Positions 18,385 through 28,028 are shown, numbered from the stretch's first letter. The stretch is DNA of 61,051 bases from Anaerobium acetethylicum (GCF_900096945.1 NZ_FMKA01000020.1:1-61051); one strand, 5' to 3'. Notes: generated by a model not told the origin, from the sequence alone. Numbers and translations: made by a program.

Positions 18385-20304
18385 ATGTCTAAATATTCAA
18401 ATTTATTTTCAACAATCAGACTAGGTTCACATGTTTTAAAAAATCGTATCATAATGCCCGCAATGGACACTAGCCTTTGTAATGCAGATGGAACTGTATC
18501 CCCAGCATTGTGTAGTTATTATGCTAAACGTGCCAGAGGTGGCGTTGGTATGATTATAATTGAGTATACTTCTGTAGATTATCCAAGTGGTCTTGGAAGT
18601 TCCACGCAATTAAAAATCAATGATGTTGCGGGAATTCCTGAATTTCAGAATATCTCGAATACTCTTCATGCTTATGGTACTAAAGTACTTGTACAATTAC
18701 ATCATGCTGGGGCACGTTCTGTTTCAGTTCCTGGAACACAACTTGTTGGACCGTGTGATGCAGGAAAAGTACATGGTTTGACAGAAGCTGAGATTAAAGA
18801 TCTTATAGGTAAATACGTCGTGGCTGCACAGAATGCCCAGAAGGCGGGTATGGACGGTGTTGAAATCCATGCTGGTCATGGATATCTAATAAACCAGTTT
18901 CTTTCACCATTGACGAATCTCCGTACTGATGAATATGGCAGTGATACGATTGGACGCTCGCGCTTCCTGGTAGAGACTATTCGTCGTATTCGTGAGGCTT
19001 GCGGCAGGGAATTTCTTATTAGTGTGCGTCTCGCAGTTAAAGACTGGGATCCTAAAGGCCTAAAGCTTGAAGAAGGCGTTAAGATTGCGAAGATTATAGA
19101 CAATGAAGATATTAACTTAATCAATATTACTACAGGTATAAAATACAAACATTTTGGGGCATCTGAAACGCAGGATAGACCTGACGGTAACCGTCTGTCT
19201 CTTGCAGAGGCGGTTAAACCATATGTTAAAACGCCGATTTCAATTGTTGGTAAATTGCGAACGGGTGAAATGTGTGATAACGCTATCAAAGAGGGAATTA
19301 CTGATTTGGTTGCGGTTGGCCGTCAGCTTATTTGCGATCCGGAATGGCCAAATAAGTTGCGCTTTGGTAAAGAAGCAGAAGTGCGTAAATGTTTAAATTG
19401 TTTAGAAGGATGCTATGCATCTATTGGAGCCATGCGCGGAGTTCGTTGTGTAATTAACCCTTATTGTGGTTTCGAAAGTATTTATGATGAAGGGAATCTT
19501 CCTTTGTCATCAAAAAAACGTAATGTAGTTGTAGTAGGTGGTGGTGTAAGCGGAATGCAGGCAGCCATAACAGCAGCTGAACGTGGTCATAAAGTAACCT
19601 TATTTGAAAAGAGTCCTGTATTAGGGGGACAAATGAATCTTGCGGCTATTCCGCCTGATAAGGAAATTTTGCTTTCATCAATTGAATATTTCAGTGGGCA
19701 ATTAGCTGAAAAAAATGTAGATATTAAATTAGGTGTTGAAGCAAATGTTGATAATATTTCTGCTTTGTCACCGGAATTGGTTATTCTTGCGTCTGGCTCT
19801 TTGCCGTTTGTTCCACCAATTAAAGGAATTGAGAGAGCGACCGAATCCTGGGATGTATTACGCTCGGATAAAAAACCACAAGGAAAGCATATTGTTATTA
19901 TTGGTGGTGGCAATGTTGGCTGTGAAACAGCATTACATCTTTTGGAATATAATAACAAAATCACTATTATTGAAATGCTTTCATCTGTTTCTAATGGTCA
20001 GGAAGCTTCGCATCGCATGAGGGATCTTGAAATATTGGAAACTAGTGGCGTGAAGATTCATACCCTTGCGCGTGTTGAAGAGGTTTCCGAGCAAGGAGTT
20101 TATTTTACTGATAAAGATGGTGAATTACAGTTTGTGGAATCTGATTTTGTTGTTGCTTCTACAGGTCAGCGTCCGACAGGCAGCATACTCTATGATGCAC
20201 TTGAAGAAAAGGGCCTGCGTGTAGAACGTACAGGTGATGCAATCGCAATGGGTAATATTCGTACTAACGTATTAAGTGGATTCCTTGTTGGATACAATTT
20301 ATAA
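18385..20304 (+). CDS. OYE-family NADH:flavin oxidoreductase with FAD/NAD domain (FadH/BaiCD-like)
   Basis: The ATG at 18385 follows AAAGGGG. The 639-residue protein has the two-part layout of 2,4-dienoyl-CoA reductase-like enzymes. Residues 1-340 form an FMN barrel (LKNRIIMPAM, LHHAGARS, EIHAGHGYLINQFLSP, GRQLICDPEWPNK). A Cys cluster CLNCLEGCYASIGAMRGVRC would bind an Fe-S centre. Two Rossmann motifs follow, VVVGGGVSGMQAA and IIGGGNVGCETA. Such enzymes reduce activated C=C bonds or remove small groups. Its regulated promoter places it in the GntR regulon beside sugar genes, an unusual partner. The true substrate is unknown. Confidence 0.88.
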   Translation: MSKYSNLFSTIRLGSHVLKNRIIMPAMDTSLCNADGTVSPALCSYYAKRARGGVGMIIIEYTSVDYPSGLGSSTQLKINDVAGIPEFQNISNTLHAYGTKVLVQLHHAGARSVSVPGTQLVGPCDAGKVHGLTEAEIKDLIGKYVVAAQNAQKAGMDGVEIHAGHGYLINQFLSPLTNLRTDEYGSDTIGRSRFLVETIRRIREACGREFLISVRLAVKDWDPKGLKLEEGVKIAKIIDNEDINLINITTGIKYKHFGASETQDRPDGNRLSLAEAVKPYVKTPISIVGKLRTGEMCDNAIKEGITDLVAVGRQLICDPEWPNKLRFGKEAEVRKCLNCLEGCYASIGAMRGVRCVINPYCGFESIYDEGNLPLSSKKRNVVVVGGGVSGMQAAITAAERGHKVTLFEKSPVLGGQMNLAAIPPDKEILLSSIEYFSGQLAEKNVDIKLGVEANVDNISALSPELVILASGSLPFVPPIKGIERATESWDVLRSDKKPQGKHIVIIGGGNVGCETALHLLEYNNKITIIEMLSSVSNGQEASHRMRDLEILETSGVKIHTLARVEEVSEQGVYFTDKDGELQFVESDFVVASTGQRPTGSILYDALEEKGLRVERTGDAIAMGNIRTNVLSGFLVGYNL

Positions 20305-20504
20305 ACCCTCTCTATTATTATAGTTTTTTATATAGCTGATCAAGAAGATAAAGATGTTCGATCGTGTTTTATCAAATTGTCCGGTTTGTTGCTTTTTCGC
20401 GAAGTTTATTATGCGAACCGGACTATATCTATAACTTGAAGATGAGGAAAATGCAACTTATACTATCGATAATATTTAGAGCGGATTCAGAAAGGGGAAA
20501 TAAA

Positions 20505-21155
20505 ATGTATAAACTGTTTATTTTTGATTTGGATGGTACGCTGGCAGATACAGTTGAATCAATAGCCTATTCCGCTAACCGTTCGATAGAAGAGGCTGGA
20601 TTTGTTCCGCATGAAGTCTGTAGGTACAGGGAATTTGCAGGCGATGGAGTCAAGGCATTAATTAGGAGGACTTTAGTGGCTGCAGGCGATGCCGACTTGA
20701 GATATTATGATCAAGTATATTCCAGATATAATAAAATTTTTGCAGATAATTGTATGTATAAAGTTTCAGCCTTTGAGGGAATTCAGGAGTGCCTTGATAG
20801 CCTAAAATCGCAAGGTATAAAAATAGCTGTTTTATCAAACAAGCCTCATGACAGAACCGTAGATGTTGTGGAGAAGCTTTTTGGAAAAGGCTATTTCGAT
20901 ATTGTACAGGGAGAGACTGACAGCATACAAAGAAAACCAAGCCCACAGGGCGCGTTGATGATTGCCGAAAAATCGCAGGCAGCTCCTGGCGAATGTGTGT
21001 ATGTAGGTGATACAAATACAGATATGATTACAGGAAAAAGCTCGAAGATGCTTACTGTCGGTGTGACATGGGGATTCAGGGATCGGGAAGAACTCGAGAA
21101 AAATCATGCGGACCTGATAATCAGTAATCCGTCGGAATTGCTGGAGCTTTTGTGA
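20505..21155 (+). CDS. HAD-family phosphatase, phosphoglycolate phosphatase-like
   Basis: The ATG at 20505 follows AAAGGGG; the upstream frame has no such site. The 216-residue protein has HAD motif I FDLDGTLADT, motif II VLSNKP, motif III lysine in QRKPSPQGAL and motif IV YVGDTNTDM, with the alpha-helical cap of the Gph/PGMB group. It would dephosphorylate a small phosphorylated metabolite, perhaps a dead-end product of the pathway. It follows the OYE gene by 200 bp. A role in repairing side products is inference. Confidence 0.85.
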   Translation: MYKLFIFDLDGTLADTVESIAYSANRSIEEAGFVPHEVCRYREFAGDGVKALIRRTLVAAGDADLRYYDQVYSRYNKIFADNCMYKVSAFEGIQECLDSLKSQGIKIAVLSNKPHDRTVDVVEKLFGKGYFDIVQGETDSIQRKPSPQGALMIAEKSQAAPGECVYVGDTNTDMITGKSSKMLTVGVTWGFRDREELEKNHADLIISNPSELLELL

Positions 21156-21307
21156 ATTGAAGTATCTGTAGATGCTATCCTTCGCGACTAAGAGGGAGGG
21201 ATATTTGGTGTTGCGGCGCCTTCCATTATACTTGGGAAAAGGGGAATGTTGTTTTTGTGAAAAAAACAGTGTAATCCTTTGATGAATATAGGTTTCAACA
21301 AATAGAG

Positions 21308-21327
21308 TAGTATAAAATTTTATACTA
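21308..21327. promoter_or_regulatory. Perfect 20-bp palindrome before the Fe-ADH gene
   Basis: TAGTATAAAATTTTATACTA is a perfect dyad ending 26 bp before the ATG at 21354. It contains TATAAA and TATACT, so it may overlap a -10. It differs from the TGTATATAC operator, suggesting a second regulator. Confidence 0.5.
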
Positions 21328-21353
21328 ACTACATTTTATGGAGGAATGAAAAA

Positions 21354-22508
21354 ATGTCAAATACTTTCCGGTTTTTTATGCCGAATGTAAGTCTCATGGG
21401 AGCCGGCTGCGTGAGCGATGCTGTTCAAAGTATGCTTGATCTTAAATTCAGAAAAGCACTGGTTGTCACTGATCAAGTTCTTGTAAATGTCGGCGTTGTT
21501 GGCAAGGTAACAGATAAACTTAAAAAGGCAAATATTGATTTTGTGGTTTATTCGGGCACAAGTCCAAATCCTACAGTAGCTAACGTAGAAGCCGGACTTT
21601 CTCTTCTTAAAGAAAATACTTGCGATTTTGTTGTTTCAATAGGTGGTGGTTCACCACATGACTGTGCTAAAGGTATTGCTTTATTGGCTACCAACGGTGG
21701 CAGTATCAAAGATTATGAAGGCGTAAATAAATCTCAAAAACCACAATTACCTTTAATTGCAATTAATACAACTGCTGGTACTGCAAGTGAAATGACAAGA
21801 TTTGCGGTTGTAACAGATGAAGATAAGCATATTAAAATGGTTATCGTAGATAAAAATGTAACACCAATAATTGCAGTTAATGATACGGAGCTTATGATGA
21901 ATATGCCAAAATCTTTAACAGCTGCAACAGGTATGGACGCTTTAACGCATGCAGTCGAAGCATATGTATCAACTATTTCAACACCAATTACGGATGCTTG
22001 TGCATTGAAAGCAATCCGGCTTATTTCAGATTTTTTACCAAGAGCTGTTGAGAATGGTCAAGATGGTGAAGCAAGAGAAATGATGGCCCATGCAGAATAT
22101 TTAGCGGGAATGGCATTTAACAGCGCTTCATTAGGATATGTGCATGCAATGGCTCATCAGTTAGGTGGATTTTATAATTTGCCACATGGAGTATGTAATG
22201 CTGTTTTATTACCACATGTACAGAGGTTTAATGCCAAAGTCGTACCTGGTAGATTAGCAGAAATTGCAAAGTCAATGGGAATTTCAACGACTGGCTTAGA
22301 TCACAGTGAAGCCGCGAATGCTGCTATTGAGGGCATTGTTGAACTTTCTAAAAAGGTCGGTATTCCGAGTGGCATAGCAGAACTTGGCGTTAAAAAGGAA
22401 GACATAGATATTCTTGTTGAGAATGCATTAAAAGACGCTACTGGCTTAACCAATCCAATTCAGGCTACGCCTGAAGAAATACGCAGCATTTATTTAGCAG
22501 CATTCTAG
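21354..22508 (+). CDS. Iron-containing (type III) alcohol dehydrogenase
   Basis: A 384-residue protein with ribosome site TGGAGG. It has the NAD-binding [10 protein letters not shown], the [17 protein letters not shown] segment and metal-ligand region [33 protein letters not shown]. By eye it is close to 1,3-propanediol dehydrogenase (DhaT) and Bacillus methanol dehydrogenase, with GGGSPHD where many have GGGSSHD. It would interconvert a short aldehyde and alcohol using NAD(H). A separate palindrome at its promoter suggests control distinct from the GntR sites. Likely role: disposing of an aldehyde fragment or oxidising a polyol; the direction cannot be told. Confidence 0.9.
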   Translation: MSNTFRFFMPNVSLMGAGCVSDAVQSMLDLKFRKALVVTDQVLVNVGVVGKVTDKLKKANIDFVVYSGTSPNPTVANVEAGLSLLKENTCDFVVSIGGGSPHDCAKGIALLATNGGSIKDYEGVNKSQKPQLPLIAINTTAGTASEMTRFAVVTDEDKHIKMVIVDKNVTPIIAVNDTELMMNMPKSLTAATGMDALTHAVEAYVSTISTPITDACALKAIRLISDFLPRAVENGQDGEAREMMAHAEYLAGMAFNSASLGYVHAMAHQLGGFYNLPHGVCNAVLLPHVQRFNAKVVPGRLAEIAKSMGISTTGLDHSEAANAAIEGIVELSKKVGIPSGIAELGVKKEDIDILVENALKDATGLTNPIQATPEEIRSIYLAAF

Positions 22509-22546
22509 TAAAACAAATGAAAATCTTTTTCAATATCTATTTAATA

Positions 22547-22587
22547 ATTGAGCCAACAGTTTACCTTATGGAAACTGTTGGCTCAAT
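22547..22587. terminator. Long perfect hairpin between convergent genes
   Basis: ATTGAGCCAACAGTTT pairs perfectly (16 bp) with its complement over a 9-nt loop. It lies between a rightward and a leftward gene. The U-tract is weak on both sides, so the terminator call is tentative. Confidence 0.55.
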
Positions 22588-22742
22588 TCACTGCATATTC
22601 TCCTTGAAGAAAAGATATAATTATTAAGTTGTGATTATAATACCTTTTTAATCAATATTCTTAAAACGGGAGTCTTTTAAATTGTTATTCTACGACACCC
22701 CATTTTTGAGCTTGAGACAACAAAGAATTAGAGCCGATTAGA

Positions 22743-23561
22743 CTATGAATAAACACATGATAAATAATTTATAACATCTACAAGTATATGATTGTCATTA
22801 TCCGAACAGATATAATCGGCATTCTGTTTTATGATATCTTTCGCGTTTGCAACAGCTATTCCGATACCTGCATTATTAATTAATTCCAAATCGTTATCAT
22901 TATCGCCAATGGAAATACATTGGCTTAGAGGAATGTTGTGATAATCGGATAATACCTTTAAAGCAACCCCCTTATTTGCTTCATTGTTAATGATTTCAAT
23001 ATAAATAGGATAGGAATAACTAAATTTGAACGGAAAGTATTCGGTTTGACTCTTCATATCAAGAAAAGATTTGACTTTTGCAAGACTAGAAGGATCCCAT
23101 GCAATTATTATTTTTTGCCAATCCTCATGGATTGTATCGGTAGATTCGGAAGATAGCATAATTGGATTTAATTTTTCGATATTCATATGGAAAGCAGTTT
23201 GCTCATTTTGTGCAAGAATATAAGTTGAGGAAAGAGTGATGATTTCAATGCCTACTTCTGAAAACAAATTGAGTATTTCATAAACAAGACTCTTTGCACT
23301 TTGATCAAGAGGAAAATGCCATAATGTCGAATTGGACTTGTAATCATAAATTACACTTCCGTTATAAAGTATTGCAGGGGTATTGAGTGGCAGATTAAGC
23401 AATCGCACTGATGGATCAGTTCTACCGGTAGCGACGGTAAAAAGCCCCCCTAAACTTGTAAAATAATTGATGGCATCAAGATTTTCCTGACTGACAAAAT
23501 GGTCGCTGTTAAGAAGAGTATCATCTAGATCAGACACCAATAATAAATCTTTAAAAATCAT
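22743..23561 (-). CDS. Cof-type HAD phosphatase
   Basis: A leftward protein of 272 residues from the first ATG. It has motif I SDLDDTLLNS, the Cof-family TGRTDPSV, and GDNDNDLELI near the C-terminus; these enzymes dephosphorylate sugar phosphates. The only strong ribosome site, AAGGAGGG (23608-23601), lies about 40 nt before the ATG, next to in-frame ATT/ATC codons at 23600-23594. The start is therefore either the ATG with a weak site or a rare ATT/ATC codon adding 12-13 residues. It precedes nothing else leftward and is probably cotranscribed with gntR 64 bp upstream. Confidence 0.85.
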   Translation of the reverse strand: MIFKDLLLVSDLDDTLLNSDHFVSQENLDAINYFTSLGGLFTVATGRTDPSVRLLNLPLNTPAILYNGSVIYDYKSNSTLWHFPLDQSAKSLVYEILNLFSEVGIEIITLSSTYILAQNEQTAFHMNIEKLNPIMLSSESTDTIHEDWQKIIIAWDPSSLAKVKSFLDMKSQTEYFPFKFSYSYPIYIEIINNEANKGVALKVLSDYHNIPLSQCISIGDNDNDLELINNAGIGIAVANAKDIIKQNADYICSDNDNHILVDVINYLSCVYS

Positions 23562-23625
23562 AGCATGGTTTTGTGGTATGTTAAAAATTGAAATGATAAT
23601 CCCTCCTTATTAAAAGCATAGCTAT

Positions 23626-24381
23626 TTATTGGGTGTTAAGTTCGATTTTCAAGGTTATTTTGTCACCCCTAAAATATACTCTGGTGTATTCGAAAATAAC
23701 ACCTGAACTGGTTGAGATTAAATCCTGCAGTAGGATTAAAGGAAACTTCGGTTTTACCCCTAATATTTCAGCTTTAGGCCCGTCTGCCAAATAAGATTCT
23801 AAGGTTTCTGTTACCTTACCAGGAGTAAGTGAACACTGATCACTTAATATTTTACATAATTGTTCGTTAGCTAAATCATATTGGTCCAGATCTCTACATA
23901 ATTCGGCAGGGACAAAAGATTTGTGATAGCTAATAGGAGTTCCATTTGCAGACCGTACGCGATTGATTTTGAACACTTCGGCTCCAGGAGTTATCCCCAA
24001 TTTCTTTGCAAGAAAATCATCGCATTTAACTTTGGTGACATCGAGCAATTTCGTTTCCACTTTATATCCTTTGTTTTCTAACTGATTTCTTATACCGGAG
24101 TACGATAAAGAAGACATCTCAATTTTAGGTTCACTAACAAAGGTACCTTTTCCGGGAACGCGGTAGAGCAATCCTTCTGTTACTAATTGGGTAATAACGG
24201 ATCGTGCTGTCATACGGCTAATGCCATATATTTGACTTAGCTCATTCTCCGATGGGATAACATCGTTCGGTTCCCATTCTCCCGTTGATATTTTTTCCCG
24301 GATAATATTTTTTAACTGAACATACAAAGGAGTAGAATTTGCACGTTTTAATTCACTTGGCTTAGCTGCTTCTGTAATCAT
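23626..24381 (-). CDS. GntR-family regulator, HutC/UTRA type
   Basis: A 251-residue leftward protein with ribosome site AAGGGG. The winged helix (about 12-85) has PLYVQLKNIIREKI, NDVIPSENELSQIYGISRMT and LYRVPGKGTFV, the GntR signature. The UTRA effector domain (about 95-250) has VFKINRVRSANGTPISYHKSF and an IFEYTRVYFRGDK-like end. UTRA proteins usually bind a phosphorylated sugar that releases them from DNA. Its own promoter carries a TGTATATAC site over the -10, indicating autoregulation. The same site recurs at cluster promoters, so this protein is the likely regulator of the transporter, transketolase and isomerase genes. Confidence 0.9.
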   Translation of the reverse strand: MITEAAKPSELKRANSTPLYVQLKNIIREKISTGEWEPNDVIPSENELSQIYGISRMTARSVITQLVTEGLLYRVPGKGTFVSEPKIEMSSLSYSGIRNQLENKGYKVETKLLDVTKVKCDDFLAKKLGITPGAEVFKINRVRSANGTPISYHKSFVPAELCRDLDQYDLANEQLCKILSDQCSLTPGKVTETLESYLADGPKAEILGVKPKFPLILLQDLISTSSGVIFEYTRVYFRGDKITLKIELNTQ

Positions 24382-24526
24382 AAATTTCCCCTTCTTTTAG
24401 TTGGATAGTTGGAATGTTTCTGTGTTTATAGTTTCTTCGTAAATTAAAAATCTGCGTGAAGTCTTGCCTCTTAACAGACTGATTTCGAGGCGAATACGGA
24501 TGTTCTAAATTAATTAGACTATAATA

Positions 24527-24540
24527 CAAGTATATACAAT
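24527..24540. promoter_or_regulatory. GntR-type operator 4 (gntR promoter)
   Basis: Read leftward it is ATTGTATATACTTG. It covers the -10 of the gntR promoter, a position expected for autorepression. Confidence 0.75.
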
Positions 24541-24557
24541 TTAGAAGCTTATTTCAA
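24529..24557 (-). promoter_or_regulatory. gntR promoter
   Basis: Read leftward: TTGAAA (24557-24552), 17 bp, TATACT (24534-24529). Overlaps operator 4. Confidence 0.7.
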
Positions 24558-24734
24558 GAGATATTTTACAGATAACTCCTTAGTTTGTTTCAGAAAGTGC
24601 TCATTAAAAAGTGAATTTAAAAATAGGGAATCAAAATATCTTTGCTTGGATTAAAAAAAGCCACAAGAAAATGGTAAATATGCACAAAAATCATGTGCCT
24701 AAATTGTGTTTAGTGTAAAAATGATAAAATCAGA

Positions 24735-24763
24735 TTGACAAAAAGCAACATAGGTATTATCCT
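24735..24763 (+). promoter_or_regulatory. Promoter of the transporter-kinase unit
   Basis: TTGACA (24735-24740), 17 bp, TATCCT (24758-24763), followed at once by operator 5. The leader to the transporter gene is about 330 nt. Confidence 0.6.
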
Positions 24764-24774
24764 GTATATACAGG
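24761..24774. promoter_or_regulatory. GntR-type operator 5 (CCTGTATATACAGG)
   Basis: This is a perfect 14-bp palindrome overlapping the -10 of the transporter promoter. It is one of the two most symmetric copies. Confidence 0.8.
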
Positions 24775-24870
24775 TAAAACAAAGCGCGCTGTATTACGTA
24801 TGTAGATAAGAGTATTAAAAATATTATTAAGAAGAAAGGTGGGATTTTAGTAAAAGGAAATTAGAAATAA

Positions 24871-25008
24871 TGTTTTAGACCAGAATTATGTTTTTGCAAT
24901 TTAAAGTATGTTAAAGAAACTATTGTGGTTAATTGTGAAAAGTCCCCATTTGCTGCGGCAACAGAAAATGGGGAAATGAATGAATCTATTGCTAAATTAT
25001 TCAATTAA
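24871..25008 (+). other. Short open frame without start, possible gene remnant
   Basis: A 45-codon open frame in the transporter leader reads YVKETIVVNCEKSPFAAATE before a natural-looking end. It has no start codon or ribosome site and opens at a stop. It looks more protein-like than the surrounding AT-rich DNA, so it may be the tail of a deleted gene. I do not recognise it. Confidence 0.25.
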
Positions 25009-25096
25009 TTTTAACACAATTAGTCTCAAAATGCAAATCATAGTAACTGTAATTTAATTTAAGTTGCTATCGGATGAATTTATTCAAGGAGGTAGA

Positions 25097-26191
25097 ATGT
25101 TGGATATTCTAATTATTATTTTCATAGCATTTTGTGCAGGTGCATTTGGAACGGCATTAGGCGCATTAGGAGCAGTCATCATGACAGCTATGGCAGGTCT
25201 TGTTGGTATTATAGGCAATATTTGCGGTGCTGATTTTAATTTCGTATCAAGTGTAGCATTTGGTCTGATTTTAGGACCACAGGTATCATTTGGTCCTGCA
25301 TGTTGTGCGGCTGGATATGCAAAAAGAAAAGGATATTTGAATTCAAGTAAGGATATAGTAACGCCATTGATTTCACTAAGGAAACCAGATGTTTTGATAG
25401 TGGGTGGATTATTTGCTGTTGCTGGATATTTTGTCAATATGGGAATTGGAAAAATGCTCCCTGGTAAAATAGATAGTATCGCACTTACAGTTGTTTTGAT
25501 TTCATTAGCTGCAAAAGTTATGTATGGCACAGATGGTCTGCTTTCTATTATCGGAAGAACTCCAGAAGAAGTGAAAAAAGCGGGGGGACGTTACAGTATA
25601 CATAATCAAATGGTGTGGATCCGCTACCAAACAACAGGTTTAGAAAATGTACTGATTGGCGTATTTGCGGGTGGCATGTCCTCCTATTTAACCTATATTA
25701 TGTTACAGACAGCTGAAAAAACTGGAAATGCAGGCATTGCGGGAGTAGCAATTCTCCCGGGATGGGCAATAGCAATCATATGCTTTTTCTTAAATGTATC
25801 AGGACTTGCTATTCCAGTATTTCATCATATTTGCCTGGTTGCGTCGTATGCAACTTTTGCATCATTTTATGGATCGGCTGGTGGGGCATCCTGCCTGTTA
25901 TGGGGAGTTGCTTTTGGAATTTTAGCTGCTTATGCAGGAGATCTTTTAGCAAAAACATTTACTTGTTTTGGTGAAGGATTTGTTGATCCACCGTCTATGG
26001 CAATTGCCACATGTTCTATTCTACCATTATGGATTATACCTTCAGTTGATGGTTTTAATCCTGATAATACAAGCTATTGGGTTATACCAATTGTATTAAT
26101 AGCCTTTTTGTCTGTAGTTGCGTTCTATCAGGAAAGTGCAATAAAGAGGCGTGTTAATATGAAAAATGTATCAGAAGAAACCAACTATTGA
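25097..26191 (+). CDS. Multi-pass membrane protein, likely transporter of unrecognised family
   Basis: The ATG at 25097 follows AAGGAGG; earlier frame codons lack a site. The 364-residue protein has about ten hydrophobic helices and many small residues (FGTALGALGAVIMTAMAGL, GPQVSFGPACCAAGYAKRKG, GSAGGASCLLWGVAFGILAA). It has no binding-protein, ATPase or PTS motifs. It sits between the gntR-controlled promoter and the FGGY kinase, 27 bp apart, so import of the kinase's substrate, or export of a product, is the natural inference. I do not recognise the family. Confidence 0.65.
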   Translation: MLDILIIIFIAFCAGAFGTALGALGAVIMTAMAGLVGIIGNICGADFNFVSSVAFGLILGPQVSFGPACCAAGYAKRKGYLNSSKDIVTPLISLRKPDVLIVGGLFAVAGYFVNMGIGKMLPGKIDSIALTVVLISLAAKVMYGTDGLLSIIGRTPEEVKKAGGRYSIHNQMVWIRYQTTGLENVLIGVFAGGMSSYLTYIMLQTAEKTGNAGIAGVAILPGWAIAIICFFLNVSGLAIPVFHHICLVASYATFASFYGSAGGASCLLWGVAFGILAAYAGDLLAKTFTCFGEGFVDPPSMAIATCSILPLWIIPSVDGFNPDNTSYWVIPIVLIAFLSVVAFYQESAIKRRVNMKNVSEETNY

Positions 26192-26218
26192 TTAAAAAAA
26201 ACATCAGGAGGTCAAATT

Positions 26219-27793
26219 ATGAATAACAAAAAAGCTAAATATGCCTTAGGAATAGATGCAGGAACAACCGGTTGTCGTACATTGATTTTTGATTTGAAAG
26301 GTAATACAGTAGGAGAAGCTTATGAGGCAAATCCATTAAAGTTTCCAAAGCCAGGCTGGCTGGAACTGAATCCGCAGTATATTATTGAAAATTGTTATGC
26401 ATCTACGAAAAGGGCAATTAAAGAATCAGGAGTGGACCCGGAAGAAATTGGTTCGGTATCGTTTACATTCATGAGATCAAGTTTCGTTTTAAGGAAACAT
26501 GATGGTTCATTTGTTAGAGATATTGTTATGTGGCAGGATTTACGTTGCCAGGAGATGTTCCCTTGGATGAAAGACCAGATTGCTAAAAATGGCATGACAG
26601 AAGATGAGTTTTATGAATTATCAGGATTCCCTTTATGTGCAACAACTTGGCCGTCGGCAAAAATATACTGGGTAAAGAAAAATGAACCTGAATTATATGA
26701 AGCAGCGGATGTTATCCATTCCATTCATGCATTAGTAATGAATGCTTACGGTGCTGATGGATTTATTGATGACAAAGAAGATATTGGCTGGTGGGGTATT
26801 ATAAATGGAACAACTTTCGAATATGAAAAAAAATTAGCGGACATGTTTGAAGTTGACATAGATAAGTATGCTAAAAATGAAAGATCAGGAAAAGTTGTAG
26901 GCGAGGTAACTAAAGAGGTTGCAAAGAAAACAGGACTTGCAATCGGAACACCGCTTGTTGTAGGTTGTGGAGACCATCAGTGTGCTGCAATCGGACTTGG
27001 AAACAATCATGAAGGAATGGTCTCGCTGGCCATGGGTACTTGTGGCTTATTGGTTGCACATTCTCATGTACCACCAAGGGATCCTAATTCATCCTGTCAG
27101 GTTTTAGGAACGCCAATGGATGGCGAGTGGGAAATAGAGGCTCATTCAAATGCTGCAGCTTCAAGCTTCAGATGGCTGCGTGACGCAATAATGCAGACTG
27201 AGATGGAAGTTCAGAAGCAGACCGGGATTGACGTCTACGACTTAATGACAGCCCAGGCTGCAAAGGCGAAACCAGGATGTGATGGATTGATTTATCTTCC
27301 TTGGAATGCCGGAGCAAATTGCCCACATTATGATCCTTCAGCACGTGGTGCCTTTATTGGATTCACTTTTGCGCATGGAAAACCAGAAATTATTCGTTCC
27401 GTTATGGAAGGCGTATTATATGATATAAAAGATATGTACTTTAATCTTTTACAGGCAGGATTACCTGAATTTAAGGTTATGCGTCTGACTGGTGGTGCAG
27501 CAAGATCAGATCTGTGGTGTCAGATGACAGCAGATGTTCTTGGTATTGCAGTAGAAACAGTTGAATCTGAAGAAGCTACGGCATTAGGTGCAGCAATGAT
27601 TGGTGCAACAGGAGCTGGTATATTTGATTCCTTACAGGATGCAATTGATAACATGGTTCATGTAAAGAAGAGGTTTGAGCCAAATCCTGAGAATGTGGAA
27701 ATATATAAGAAATTATATGAAATATTTACTGATTCTTATAATGCGCTTAAAACCGATGTATTTCCTAAAATTTCAAAATATCAGGGATATTGA
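26219..27793 (+). CDS. FGGY-family carbohydrate kinase
   Basis: A 524-residue protein with ribosome site CAGGAGG. The N-terminal ATPase fold begins LGIDAGTTGCRTLIFD; the second domain has GCGDHQCAAIGLGNN and the FGGY signature region MEGVLYDIKDMYFNL, then TGGAARSDLWCQMTADVLG. It lacks the SGQMHGLV xylulokinase signature seen in the other FGGY kinase of this window, so the substrate differs. The FGGY family covers pentuloses, tetritols, apulose and glycerol. Directly downstream of the membrane protein and upstream of the transketolases, it probably phosphorylates the imported sugar. Confidence 0.88.
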   Translation: MNNKKAKYALGIDAGTTGCRTLIFDLKGNTVGEAYEANPLKFPKPGWLELNPQYIIENCYASTKRAIKESGVDPEEIGSVSFTFMRSSFVLRKHDGSFVRDIVMWQDLRCQEMFPWMKDQIAKNGMTEDEFYELSGFPLCATTWPSAKIYWVKKNEPELYEAADVIHSIHALVMNAYGADGFIDDKEDIGWWGIINGTTFEYEKKLADMFEVDIDKYAKNERSGKVVGEVTKEVAKKTGLAIGTPLVVGCGDHQCAAIGLGNNHEGMVSLAMGTCGLLVAHSHVPPRDPNSSCQVLGTPMDGEWEIEAHSNAAASSFRWLRDAIMQTEMEVQKQTGIDVYDLMTAQAAKAKPGCDGLIYLPWNAGANCPHYDPSARGAFIGFTFAHGKPEIIRSVMEGVLYDIKDMYFNLLQAGLPEFKVMRLTGGAARSDLWCQMTADVLGIAVETVESEEATALGAAMIGATGAGIFDSLQDAIDNMVHVKKRFEPNPENVEIYKKLYEIFTDSYNALKTDVFPKISKYQGY

Positions 27794-27853
27794 TTTGATT
27801 TATGCCAGACGGTAAATAGCCAAATTTATCAACTTACATAATTACATTTAACG

Positions 27854-27880
27854 AATAACCTCCCGGTAAGGGAGGTTATT
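27854..27880 (+). terminator. Hairpin after the kinase gene
   Basis: AATAACCTCCC pairs with GGGAGGTTATT over a 5-nt loop. No U-tract follows on the right, so it may be a weak terminator or an RNA-stabilising hairpin. Confidence 0.5.
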
Positions 27881-27984
27881 CTGCATAAATGGAAGTAAAA
27901 GTTATCCGATTTGTAGGATTTATCGTTACTATTCGTAGAAAAAAACACAGAAATGTAAATAAAAAAGGAAATAAAATTTCTGTA

Positions 27985-28013
27985 TTGACGGGATAGGAAA
28001 TTGGTGGTATTAT
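27985..28013 (+). promoter_or_regulatory. Promoter of the transketolase operon
   Basis: TTGACG (27985-27990), exactly 17 bp, TATTAT (28008-28013). Operator 6 begins 2 bp later. Confidence 0.8.
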
Positions 28014-28014
28014 A

Positions 28015-28028
28015 CCTGTATATACAAG
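28015..28028. promoter_or_regulatory. GntR-type operator 6 (CCTGTATATACAAG)
   Basis: It covers the expected transcription start of the transketolase operon, right after the -10, a classical repressor position. Confidence 0.8.
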
